In this document: in pieces, positions 43,747 through 52,930 of the stretch
Numbering within the stretch: the first letter of the stretch is position 1
Layout: each line of letters opens with the position of its first letter
Source of the DNA: Zasmidium citrigriseum
Taxonomy: Eukaryota > Ascomycota > Dothideomycetes > Mycosphaerellales > Mycosphaerellaceae
DNA: 64,000 bases
Direction: 5' to 3'
NCBI GenBank assembly: GCA_002786025.1
Contig: NHNW01000001.1
Location: 1-64,000 of the forward strand
Translations under genes and position numbers: made by a program
The notes under the pieces: generated by a model
What the model was told of the DNA's origin: nothing
Databases searched by the model: none
Seen by the model: the letters and a program-made list of their open reading frames with translations, nothing else

Positions 43747-45270
43747 TCACGACGATGAATACACCGGGTTCGTCATACCAAGTAGCCCATCGGTGGCATT
43801 CCTGACCTCCACCCTGACAAACTTCACATCTCCCCTGGGCAGCGGAATGCGAAGGCCTCGTCGGCTCCAAATCGTCTCGTTGCGGAAGTATCCTTGGTCA
43901 GTCATGAAGCAGGCACGGTTTCCATCGAGACCTCTGGAATTGAATCGGATCAGAGCATTGCGGTGATTGTCATTCTTCGAGACCATGTCGCCCATCTCGT
44001 ACGTCCTTCCTCGGTTCGTGCTAACGGAAAACTCGATCTCCATGCCGGGGCCTTCGACAATGTATGCGTGGCCTTTCTTGACGGCACTGAGGATCTCAGA
44101 CTGGCTGAGAGCGTGCGACTTGACAACTGTGGTAGGCAAGCCGTTGAGACTTGGTGGGTGATGAGAGTCGCTGCCTCCGATGGCTGTGACTCTCTGTCCG
44201 GCAACGAGGAGAGAGTGCCACTTATTAATGGCCTTCTGGTTGAGACTTGCCTCGGTTGCACCATTCCAGACTTCGATGGCATCGTTGTGATCCCAATCGT
44301 CAAAACCCCAATCACATCTTGAACAGCTGGCATAGGGATGATTGACGGAAACCAGTCCTCCACTGCGATGAACCTGATACGCCGCATCTGGATACCCAGG
44401 TTGACTTCCAGGATCATACCTCCACTCAATGATCTGTTCCCGCTCAGTTCCAATCGCTTGCCAGTGACCATGACGAGTGGTAACCTCGATCGCTCTCCCA
44501 ATCAACAGATTCCCCGTTTCGAAAGTCCCCATGGCGGCATTGCCGGAGTATGTGTTATGCTCCGAGAAGAAGATGAAGTCGAGACTGCGATTCAGGGCAT
44601 TTGCCACCTGTTGCTCGGGCGTGTAGCGACCGTCGCTGTAGATGGTGTGCATGTGGAAATCCCCACGAAGCCAAACACTTTCATCGTCTTGCACTCGGTC
44701 GAGTTGCATGGCATCCAGCTCTCGGAAAGAGTCAGCATACGAATACTGGTAGTAGTCCTCCACGGGATCGTATCCAAAGGTGAGAGTCAGCTTCCAGTCA
44801 ACGCCCTGCGGCAGCACCACATAAGGGCCAAGAACAACATTCCACGTCCCAGGGCTGATTGAACCTCCGATGTAAGATGGAGTCGTTACGCCGCCGGCTG
44901 GACTGATTGTGAAGTTGTTGCGAAAGCCGCCAGACCATCCACGGAAGCCATCAGTACCATTATCGGAGCCCATCACCTTGTAGCCCCGTTCATCGAAGAT
45001 GCCCAGGTCGAGCGAGTTGTTGCCTTTCAATGAGTACTCTTGGAGGACATGGATTGAAGTCACGCCTGGTTCGACTTCGAATGGAGCATAGACGAAGGTC
45101 ATGACCTGGTCCGGGTCGATGTCTGCCTGGTCGTCAGCCAGGAGAAAATCATGAGTGATGCAAGACTTACGTCCTTGCAAAACCTTCGTTCTGGTCGAGT
45201 TGCCAACATACTCTGCCTTTGAGAGGCCTATCGCCAGGCCGAGTATGCAGCCCAAAATTGGAGACAACAT
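43747..45270 (-). CDS. Secreted PHP-domain phosphoesterase-like protein
   Basis: Exons 45171-45270 and 43747-45122 give 491 aa. The 48-nt gap has GTAAGT, a CTGAC branch point and a CAG end and stays open in frame, so it could be overlooked. Splicing it gives LQGHIDPDQV, which suits the beta domain better. From Met23 of the longer frame the protein begins with a signal peptide (MLSPILGCILGLAIGLS); a start at 45336 would bury it. A beta-sandwich N-terminal half (about 35-190) is followed by the PHP domain with its metal motifs GDFHMHTIYSDG, FFSEHNT, SVNHP and GSDSHH. PHP enzymes hydrolyse phosphoesters with two or three metals. The N-glycosylation-type sites fit secretion. The natural substrate is unknown. 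Confidence 0.86.
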   Translation of the reverse strand: MLSPILGCILGLAIGLSKAEYVGNSTRTKVLQGRKSCITHDFLLADDQADIDPDQVMTFVYAPFEVEPGVTSIHVLQEYSLKGNNSLDLGIFDERGYKVMGSDNGTDGFRGWSGGFRNNFTISPAGGVTTPSYIGGSISPGTWNVVLGPYVVLPQGVDWKLTLTFGYDPVEDYYQYSYADSFRELDAMQLDRVQDDESVWLRGDFHMHTIYSDGRYTPEQQVANALNRSLDFIFFSEHNTYSGNAAMGTFETGNLLIGRAIEVTTRHGHWQAIGTEREQIIEWRYDPGSQPGYPDAAYQVHRSGGLVSVNHPYASCSRCDWGFDDWDHNDAIEVWNGATEASLNQKAINKWHSLLVAGQRVTAIGGSDSHHPPSLNGLPTTVVKSHALSQSEILSAVKKGHAYIVEGPGMEIEFSVSTNRGRTYEMGDMVSKNDNHRNALIRFNSRGLDGNRACFMTDQGYFRNETIWSRRGLRIPLPRGDVKFVRVEVRNATDGLLGMTNPVYSSS

Positions 45271-45671
45271 CTTGACGAGCTTTCGGCCCTGCCACTCAAG
45301 CCAGGGGATCTCTGCGTTTTGTTCCGTGTGCAGCATCGTATTCCAACCTGGGCAGAGTAGTATCCTGCCCTTGCATCTCAGTGACGATCTTCAGCACGTG
45401 GCCCTGGAGGAGCAAAGCTGTTGGAGGGCAAGCTGTTCCTTCCCGGGAGATCGCATGGCCGAAATGCGAGTGCGACAGCTTAGGTTCAAACATTTCTTAT
45501 GGAGGTTAGATTGTGCGACATTTCCAAGCGGGAAGAACTCTCACATCAGGGCAACAAGGCTGAGCCATTAAGGTCGTCCAAAGTCTTGCCATCGAGCTTC
45601 CCAGCACGCAAGCTGAAAATTGACGGCTTTGCCCCCTGCAGCCGAGGCATGGACAGGACACCTAAAAGTAG
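45271..45671. promoter_or_regulatory. Upstream region of the PHP gene
   Basis: About 400 bp with no gene of its own. It should hold the PHP promoter. It runs into 12-bp array 4. Confidence 0.35.
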
Positions 45672-45785
45672 GAAATGAAGCTAGGAGTGAATCCAGAGGG
45701 ACTAAGAAGTGAAGTTAGAAGTAAAGCCAGTCTACTGTTGGAGTGAGGTTAGCAATACTACAAAGTGAAGGCAGAAGTGAAGAAA
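45672..45785. repeat. 12-bp minisatellite, array 4 (degenerate)
   Basis: Units GAAATGAAGCTA, GGAGTGAATCCA, GAAGTGAAGTTA and GAAGTAAAGCCA are followed, after about 30 bp of decayed sequence, by AAAGTGAAGGCA and GAAGTGAAGAAA. It belongs to the same family and orientation as array 3. It ends 17 bp before the dehydrogenase stop codon. Confidence 0.8.
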
Positions 45786-45802
45786 GCACATACCTGGAAT
45801 CC

Positions 45803-46920
45803 CTACTCCCCGCTCTTTTTCTTCTCCCTCCTCTCCCTCTCAACCTCCAGTCCCAAAGCCGCCAACCTCCTCGTCTCATCCCTCTTCATCTGCACCCCCT
45901 CCTCAAAGCCCCCCTTCGCCATCCAGTCCTCCTTCCCGCCCAAAAACCGATACACAACCCTCGAATCCAACCCCCTACACTTCTCATCCCTCGTCGCCCC
46001 CTCATAAACCCCTAACCCAGCCTCCCCAAGCGCCAACCTCGCCCCAACCCTCTCGGCCGCATCAACACCTAGACTAAAATCCTTCCTCATCAACTCCACC
46101 CGAAACCCGCCCTTGTAGCCTTTACTCGCCGGCGCTTCAGGACAAAGTCCTGGAACCGGACACCAATCATCGCAGATCGCGCTTTGAGCCGTACTCGTGT
46201 GGAAGACATTCGCCAAAACCCTCGGATCCATACCAGACCGAATCCCGATATTCATCGCTTCGGAGACGGCGATTGCTATTAGGCCGGAGCAGTAGTTGTT
46301 GCAGAGTTTTGCTGTTAGGCCGAGGGAGGCGCCGCCGCAGGGGAAGATGTTGCCGCCCATGAGGCTGAGGAGGGAGGTGAGGAGGTTGATGTTTGGGTCG
46401 GTGGAGGAGCAGCCGAGCATGAATGTCAAGGTCGCTTTCTCCGCTCCCAGCACACCTCCTGAGACCGGAGCGTCATAGAAAGCGAGCCCTTCGACATTTT
46501 TGGATTGACAGGCATCACGGACAGCGAGAGAGGAGGCCGTGTCGATTGTGGAGCAGTCGATCAAGATCTTGTTCCGCAGGGAGGAAGAGGCGAGCACGCC
46601 AGACTTCTCGTCAAGATAAACGGTCTTCACATGAGAGCCCTCGGGGAGCATCGTGAGAATCAGATCCTGAGGCTTGTCAGCGATGCTCTCTCGTGAAGAT
46701 CAACACTTGTGCATACGGACTTGTCTGCGACCTCCACGCTGCTTGTACACGCATGTACTCTCCCTCCTCCCTCTTCAACGAGTCGATCAACACCCTCTCG
46801 CACGACATCGTGGACGAAGAATTGTGTCTCAGATGACATCTTGTTCAACAAGTTCCTGATCATTGGATTGCCCATGAGCCCGAGGCCGATCCAGCCGATG
46901 CTTTTTGGGAGGTCTGCCAT
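45803..46920 (-). CDS. 3-hydroxyisobutyrate dehydrogenase-like NAD(P) oxidoreductase
   Basis: 355 aa from exons 46717-46920 and 45803-46666 (50-nt GT-AG intron). The start at 46920 gives MADLPKSIGWIGLGLMGNPM, the GxGxMG dinucleotide-binding motif. The intron join reads VADKSDLILTMLPEG, as in the family. DAPVSGGVLGAEKATLTFMLGC is the substrate loop. GGNIFPCGGASLGLTAKLCNNY holds the catalytic Lys in the usual G-x3-K-x3-N context (GLTAKLCNN). In valine breakdown this enzyme oxidises 3-hydroxyisobutyrate in mitochondria, but many paralogs act on other beta-hydroxyacids. The C-terminal 30 residues are highly charged. With the nearby CoA-transferase, a role in branched acid catabolism is plausible. 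Confidence 0.93.
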
Positions 46921-47526
46921 AGCGTATCGATCCTCGCCAATACTGGATGTCTTGAGGGTAAGACGAGAACGAAAGGGCGAGACAAGAACGAACAACAGCG
47001 CAGCCTCTCTGATTTTCAAGGAGACAGCGATGTAAATGTCTTGGAAGGAGCGTCTCCAAGATCTCCAAGGTGGGGGTGAAGTCAGCCCCGCGGCAGCAGG
47101 TCCGTCATCGGCATGGAAAGAGCTGTCCCCACGAGCGTCGCTCCCTCTTTGCCATCGAGTTGGATCGTAGGGCGTTGAAAGGGCCTTCTTGAAATGCAGA
47201 TGGTCAGTCTTCCCAGGTTCGATCCTCTCCACAGAAGCATCTTCCACCAGGCCAACGAACAGGCCCCGGAGATCCCGAGCGGAGCCAGGCCGTGGACAGG
47301 GAAATCACACGTGAAGTTGAACAACTTCTGTAGCTACTAACTCCCAAGTGAAGTCTCCTCCCGCATACGCTTCAGGTGAGACTTTCCTCGCTCTCCTCCA
47401 GCCGGTACGTGTTAGTGTGACTCACGCAGACGAAATTCACCTTAAGCCCGATAGACATGCCTCTCTTCTAGTCTACTACTACGCCCTTCGAGAAGTCTAT
47501 AAGGCAAAAGAGTACTTAATCAACTA
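46921..47526. other. Intergenic region, no gene seen
   Basis: About 600 bp upstream of the dehydrogenase. The minus-strand frame extending the dehydrogenase 5' to 47247 has no conserved content. The stretch around 47465-47520 is locally poor in CA and TG, perhaps mild RIP, just before array 5. Confidence 0.35.
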
Positions 47527-47652
47527 GAAGTGAAAGCAGAAGTAAAGGATAAATTAGGTAAAAGTAAAGGTAGAAGTGAAGGATAAAGTACCCAGAAGTG
47601 AAGGGAGAAATGAAGGATAAAGTACTACGAAGTAAAGGCAGAAGTGAAGCGA
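47527..47652. repeat. 12-bp minisatellite, array 5
   Basis: Units such as GAAGTGAAAGCA, GAAGTAAAGGAT, GAAGTGAAGGAT, GAAGTGAAGGGA, GAAATGAAGGAT and GAAGTAAAGGCA, separated by 10-11-bp spacers like AAAGTACCCA. The pattern is a higher-order repeat of about 34 bp: two 12-mers plus a spacer. It belongs to the same family as arrays 1-4. Confidence 0.8.
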
Positions 47653-47807
47653 CATACTCCATTTCTCCCTTTACCTTTTGGGGAGACTTGCTCTTTAGCA
47701 CATATAGGGAAGGAGAAAGGCACAGGATTCTTTTGAGAAGCAAAAGAGACACAGAAATTGGTAGGCCTTGGGACAAAATGGTGATGGGACATACCATTTA
47801 CACATAA

Positions 47808-50195
47808 TCATAACACATCGCTCGTATCTGCCTCCGTCGTACTACCCTTCGTGCCCCTGGGCGTCTCCATAGCCCGCATGACAGCCTCCCCATCCTCCGG
47901 CCCAAGAATGTTGTCCAATATGTTATGCGCTGCTTCGGCTGCTTCGTCCTCGATGCCGGCCTCGAGAACGAGCTGCTCGCTGAAGGCGATGCGGGTTAGA
48001 GAGACGAGGAATTTGTGATAACCGCCATGAACCGCGTGGAGTTTCTGCACGGCGGATTGCGGGTCATCGAAGGCGCGCAGGAGGTGGTAGAGGAGGCGGG
48101 TTGTGAGGTTGATTGTGGTGATGAGCCACGAGTGCGCGGTGTCTTGGTCTGAGAGGCCGACCGAGGGCCGTACGCGGTAGAGCTTGTTGACTCGGGCGTC
48201 GAGGAAGCGGACTAGGCGGCCGATTGCGCTGCGGTGTTGGGTTAGGAGGAGGGTGCCGTGGTCGGTCTGGCACATTTCTCGGAGGAGCTTGAGGACCTCG
48301 ACTCTCATCTCCAATACTTCCTCGTCTGTGTAGGCGGGCTCGTCCTTGGGGGCATCTGGGGTCTCGAAGAGTAGGTTGGTCAGTCGATCAAGCATCTGCT
48401 TCTCTTGCTCGACCTGCTTAGCTGGATCCTCAACGATCACGCTGAAGGTCGTTGGCCTGGTAGATGTATGCAGCATCTGCAGGACAGTGATGATCTGCCA
48501 GACTGGCTGTGCTTTGTTCAGCGTAAGCATGACAAAGGTGAACTCGATGGTCCGCCAGAATGCTTCATTGCGCTCAGATGAGAGAGATGCTGCTTGACAG
48601 AGATGTGATAGCAGGTCTACGATGCCTTCGACATCCAAGTCGTCGGCCAGCTTTCCGAGCGCCTGTCGGTCGAGAGAGGCGGCGAATGAAGGATTCCTCG
48701 ATGCTCTCCCCAGCGGAACAGATATCAGATCGATCGAACGACTGCACAGTGGAATCGCTTGTTCAATGAGAGCTGCTTTGGTCGATAGCAGTTCATCCTG
48801 CAGCGCGAAGTGCAGCATGTCGACGATCAAATGGCAGGGAGTCATGTACTGCTCGTCAAGACACCGACGCCAGAGGTCGAGCAGGGCTCGCGAGACTTTC
48901 AAGGCCATCTTCTCCCCATCAACGTCCGGCCGAGTCGTAATGGAATCGATGAAGATGGCAGAAAGTGATTGATTTGGTTTCGATGGAAAGTGAAAGCTAG
49001 TCAACTGTTCCACGGTCCGCTGCTGGCCTTCGTCTGGACAGTGATTCAGAACCAGCTGCATGAACTCGTATCTGTCGTCCTTTGAGGGCACCGTAGTCTC
49101 CACAACCGGCTGATCCAGAGAGACGGTCGTCTGTTCTGTACTCTCCTGCCGCAGGACAGGTTGCGGAGGCTGAGTGAAGGATAGAGCAGCAACCGGGCTG
49201 TCGTTCGCCGGCCGCTTTCGCTTGGCACCAACTTTCGGAGTGTGATCTTTTGGCCTGTCTCTCGACCGGCTTGGACTCGCCTGTAGATCATGGTCGTCGA
49301 AGCCATCACCATGCACGGTTCTCTTGCTCCTCTTGGGCGTGCCCATCTGAGTAGGCTTCCTCGGCACATTCACTCTCTTCGCACGCTCGGCCTCCTGAGC
49401 CAAATCATGTTGTAAGAAGCGATTATCCGTCTCCATCTTCTCCCGCTCTTTCCTGCTGGCCTCCATCTCCGCCCTGTACTTGGCTGCTTCATCTGCGTGC
49501 AGCTTCTGCATGACCGAGATTCTCGCCTCATATTGCTTGGTGAGTTTCTCTTGATTGCTGCGCACGATTGAGATCTCTCCCTGTTTCGCTCGCGCCTCGT
49601 TCATAGCCTCTTGCTCCGACTGCCTCAGTCTCGCCTGCTCAGCCTCCAATTCAGCTATTCTCGCCTGCAATGCCGACACGTCCATGGATCCAGCAGTCTG
49701 TGACCGCTGAGGAGCTTGTTGTGGCCACCTCCTCCCAAATGTCTGACTGCCCAGCTCAGCATCTGCTGCAGCGAAAGCAGCCTCGGTCTCGGGGTCGAGA
49801 GCAGCAGCTTTGGAGCCATAGCGATTTGCTTGACGTGGCTGCTGAAATTGCTTCACAAACGGTCCAGAGGCAGGCTGAATGACCATAGACGGCTCATCCA
49901 GGTCAATGACATCCTCATCGCCAAAGCCATAGTCCGAGGAAGGCGGTTCGGGGGCGCCTGGCGGAGGTGCACTGGGTCGCTGCTGCTGTGCTATACGGGA
50001 CGGCTGGGGCGGTCTCCATGGCAGATTCTTGCTCTTCGGGACTTGCTTTCTCAGCGGCTGAGGCGGTACAGCGGGTGCTGTCTGCGACTTGGGCTTCTGG
50101 GTGGAGGTAAAGGCGTGCTGCTCCAGCTGGTCGAGGGTGTTGTCGGGGATGTCGTTGAAGTCGTCATCGGAGAAGAAGTCGTCGTCGTCCGCCAT
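47808..50195 (-). CDS. uvsD: DNA damage checkpoint protein UvsD/Rad26 (ATRIP orthologue)
   Basis: 795 aa, one exon. ATRIP-type proteins recruit the ATR/Mec1 kinase to RPA-coated single-stranded DNA. The N-terminus is the typical acidic motif DDDDFFSDDDFNDIPDNTLDQLE, used for RPA contact in the family. A basic, proline-rich stretch follows, then a long coiled coil (about 175-285, ARIAELEAEQARLRQSEQ and onward) that dimerises the protein. A phospho-site-rich linker (about 285-350) comes next and then a helical repeat C-terminal half (LLDLWRRCLDEQY, LLREMCQTDHGTLLL). Nuclear. It is divergent from the CDP-DAG synthase gene across 461 bp. Conserved single-copy gene, which marks the change from accessory to core content. 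Confidence 0.88.
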   Translation of the reverse strand: MADDDDFFSDDDFNDIPDNTLDQLEQHAFTSTQKPKSQTAPAVPPQPLRKQVPKSKNLPWRPPQPSRIAQQQRPSAPPPGAPEPPSSDYGFGDEDVIDLDEPSMVIQPASGPFVKQFQQPRQANRYGSKAAALDPETEAAFAAADAELGSQTFGRRWPQQAPQRSQTAGSMDVSALQARIAELEAEQARLRQSEQEAMNEARAKQGEISIVRSNQEKLTKQYEARISVMQKLHADEAAKYRAEMEASRKEREKMETDNRFLQHDLAQEAERAKRVNVPRKPTQMGTPKRSKRTVHGDGFDDHDLQASPSRSRDRPKDHTPKVGAKRKRPANDSPVAALSFTQPPQPVLRQESTEQTTVSLDQPVVETTVPSKDDRYEFMQLVLNHCPDEGQQRTVEQLTSFHFPSKPNQSLSAIFIDSITTRPDVDGEKMALKVSRALLDLWRRCLDEQYMTPCHLIVDMLHFALQDELLSTKAALIEQAIPLCSRSIDLISVPLGRASRNPSFAASLDRQALGKLADDLDVEGIVDLLSHLCQAASLSSERNEAFWRTIEFTFVMLTLNKAQPVWQIITVLQMLHTSTRPTTFSVIVEDPAKQVEQEKQMLDRLTNLLFETPDAPKDEPAYTDEEVLEMRVEVLKLLREMCQTDHGTLLLTQHRSAIGRLVRFLDARVNKLYRVRPSVGLSDQDTAHSWLITTINLTTRLLYHLLRAFDDPQSAVQKLHAVHGGYHKFLVSLTRIAFSEQLVLEAGIEDEAAEAAHNILDNILGPEDGEAVMRAMETPRGTKGSTTEADTSDVL

Positions 50196-50656
50196 CGCTG
50201 CTCATCTCACGCCTCATCGTCGCCGGGTTTCTTAACCAATTGGCTGAATTACAGTTTGATTGAAGTCGTGTTGGTCGCGTTCGGGTCGGGTATCGAGGTT
50301 TACGCGACACGTGAATGGCCAAGCTTCCCGCCTGCGTCACCTCGCAGCGCATCAACCAAAGACAACAGGAATTCCTGCACTTTACCTACACCTTAATCAA
50401 TACACCCGCCCGGCAACATTCACTCTCCGCCCCCTACGACATGCCCGCCGGCGCTGCCCTGACCGTCTGAGCCACCGCGCCGTCGCAATCCACCGCCCAC
50501 CGCGCCCACGTGCTGCAGCACCAGCTCTCCCGCCCAGCTCCGCCAGCACACCAGCTTCACTGCTCCCGAATCAGGGAACAGGTCATCCGAGAGTCATCCA
50601 ATTCAGCGCTGAAGCTGCGGAAGCGAGATCTATTGCTGGTTTGACACCACCGAGCG
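50196..50656. promoter_or_regulatory. Bidirectional promoter, uvsD / CDS1
   Basis: 461 bp between divergent start codons. Pyrimidine-rich, with a C-rich stretch at about 50405-50560. No separate gene is supported; frames here overlap the CDS1 leader. Confidence 0.4.
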
Positions 50657-52290
50657 ATGACGAAGCCCAAGAAGGACGTCAAGTTCAACCACCGCGAAAG
50701 GAGGATGAGCAAGAGCAGCATGTCCGACTTCAACTACGACTCGCCTGAAGATGAGAGGAGTCCAACTCGCAGTAATGGAGCTAAGAGCCCGACCCGGAAT
50801 GGCACTCTGTCGAAAGAGAAGTCGATAAAGGAAGAGGAGAATGAGCGGCCGCCGTTTGAGAGGACAGACACGACTGCCAGCGGCTGGGCGACGGAGAATG
50901 AAGACGAGAAGGTCAGTAATACACACCCATCTTGCGAGCTGTGAGACGCTGATAGTGGGCAGCCAAAGGAAAAGGAGCCGTCCGAGTTCGAGAAGAAGAA
51001 GCAGACCTTCATCACACGCGCCATCTGGACCTTTGTCATGATTGGCATCTTCTTCGGATCCATGTTCGCTGGCCACATCTACATCATAATCATCGTTACG
51101 GCTGTCCAGATCATCTCCTTCAAGGAGGTCATTGCCATTTCGAACGTCCCGAGTAGAGCGCGATCATTACGATTCACGAAAACACTAAACTGGTACTTCC
51201 TGGGCACGACCATGTACTTTCTGTACGGAGAGAGCGTGATCTACTACTTCAAGCATATTGTGCTGATTGACCGCGTTCTGCTGCCCTTTGCGACGCATCA
51301 TCGGTTCATCAGCTTCATGCTTTATGTGATTGGTATGGACATCAATACAGGTGGGAGGACTAAGCTGACTGTCTACAGGCTTCGTCTTCTTCGTGGGATC
51401 ACTACAGAAGGGACACTATAAATTCCAGTTCACCCAATTTGCTTGGACCCACATGGCCCTGTACTTGATTGTGGTGCAGGCGCACTTCATCATGAACAAC
51501 ATCTTCGAGGGCATGATCTGGTTCTTCCTGCCCGTGAGCTTGGTCATCATCAACGACATCTTTGCCTACATTTGTGGTATCACCTTTGGCCGGACACAGC
51601 TCATCAAGATCTCGCCCAAGAAGACCGTGGAAGGTGAGATTTTACACATTGCCAGGAAATTTCGATGAAAGTCGCTAATATCTGGCAGGCTTCGTCGGAG
51701 CATGGATCTGCACCATCTTCATGGGCTTCTTCTTCACCAACCTGCTCATGCGCTCGAAATACTTCATCTGCCCTGTGAATGACCTGGGAGCCAACATCTT
51801 TTCTGGTCTTGAGTGCGAAGTCAACCCAGTCTTCATCGAGAAGACTTATCACATCCCCTTCATCCCGCACACCTGGACCTTCCTTCCCACCCACATCTCA
51901 GTCGCACCGATGCAATTTCACATCCTGGCCATGGCGACCTTTGCGTCACTGATCGCACCATTTGGGGGCTTCTTCGCATCGGGACTCAAGCGCACATTCA
52001 ACATCAAAGACTTTGGCGATTCTATTCCCGGACACGGCGGCATGACAGACCGCATGGATTGCCAGTTCATCATGGGCTTCTTCGCCTTCATGTACTACCA
52101 AAGCTTCATTGCAGTCCATCACGCATCAGTCGGCTCAGTCATTGAAACAGCAATCACTGGCCTATCACCCGAAGACCAAATGGCAGTGGTGAAGGGACTC
52201 ACGCAGCATCTCTATAACCAAGGAGCCGTGAGTTCGAAAGTTGTGGAGTTCCTGAGCGAGAATATGCAAAGCGTGCTGAAGAAGAGGTGA
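50657..52290 (+). CDS. CDS1: Phosphatidate cytidylyltransferase (CDP-diacylglycerol synthase)
   Basis: 493 aa. Exons 50657-50911, 50963-51332, 51379-51633 and 51689-52290; the introns are 51, 46 and 55 nt, phases 0, 1 and 1, and the sum is in frame. The enzyme makes CDP-diacylglycerol from phosphatidate and CTP in the ER membrane, the entry to PI, PS and cardiolipin synthesis. A disordered, Ser/Glu-rich N-terminus (about 1-95) precedes eight or so TM segments (for example [39 protein letters not shown]). The signature is the SPKKTVEGF...[15 protein letters not shown] pair, matching the CdsA motif with its metal-binding Asp. Length and exon layout are normal for filamentous fungi. Confidence 0.96.
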
Positions 52291-52930
52291 ACGTTGAATT
52301 CAATGTACCCCAGAGCAATGATTCTTTCGAGACGAGAGGAAGCATATGAAAAAGGAAGCGGGATTGAATGTGTGGACAGGATTGTTTTTTGTTGCGTGTG
52401 TATCATACCCTTTTTAGCGCGGATATCATGGTTTTTGCTCACTCTCGCGGTAGTAGTGACATCAACTGTCACACAAGAGAGATTGCTAGCAGATCAGGCC
52501 ATGTGTCAGCTGTCCGTCTCACGATGCTGTGACGCGGTGATGATGGGGGCTGCATGTACGCGAGGACTTGAACATCAAGGTGAGCGGGCTTGGCAGATTG
52601 TGAGGCGATTGACATGTGCTTGTAGGCTAAGAAACGGCGCCAGAAGCGGCTGGAATGGATGAATCTACTAAGAATAGGCTCGATCGGTGAGTTTTCGATG
52701 AACAGGTCGTTCCTTTCGCCTTCCGCCTTCCCCACCGCCCACCGCCTCTTTCCAAGCGCCAGACTGGAGCTACCCCGCGTGTGTGCCTCGTCGACGTGCA
52801 GCTGCAGAGCCGCCAACACGAATGCAGTCCACGTTGAACTGCACGCCGGAAAGCTTGGGAACACAGTACAGTCTCCTTCCTCTCCTCTTCCTTTTCCTTT
52901 CCCTCTCACTACGCTTCACAGTGAGGAAAG
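52291..52930. other. Intergenic region between CDS1 and glycogen phosphorylase
   Basis: 640 bp with the CDS1 terminator and the phosphorylase promoter. The last 70 bp before the ATG are strongly pyrimidine-rich (TCTCCTTCCTCTCC... CTTTTCC), a common fungal promoter feature near transcription starts. No gene is supported. Confidence 0.5.
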
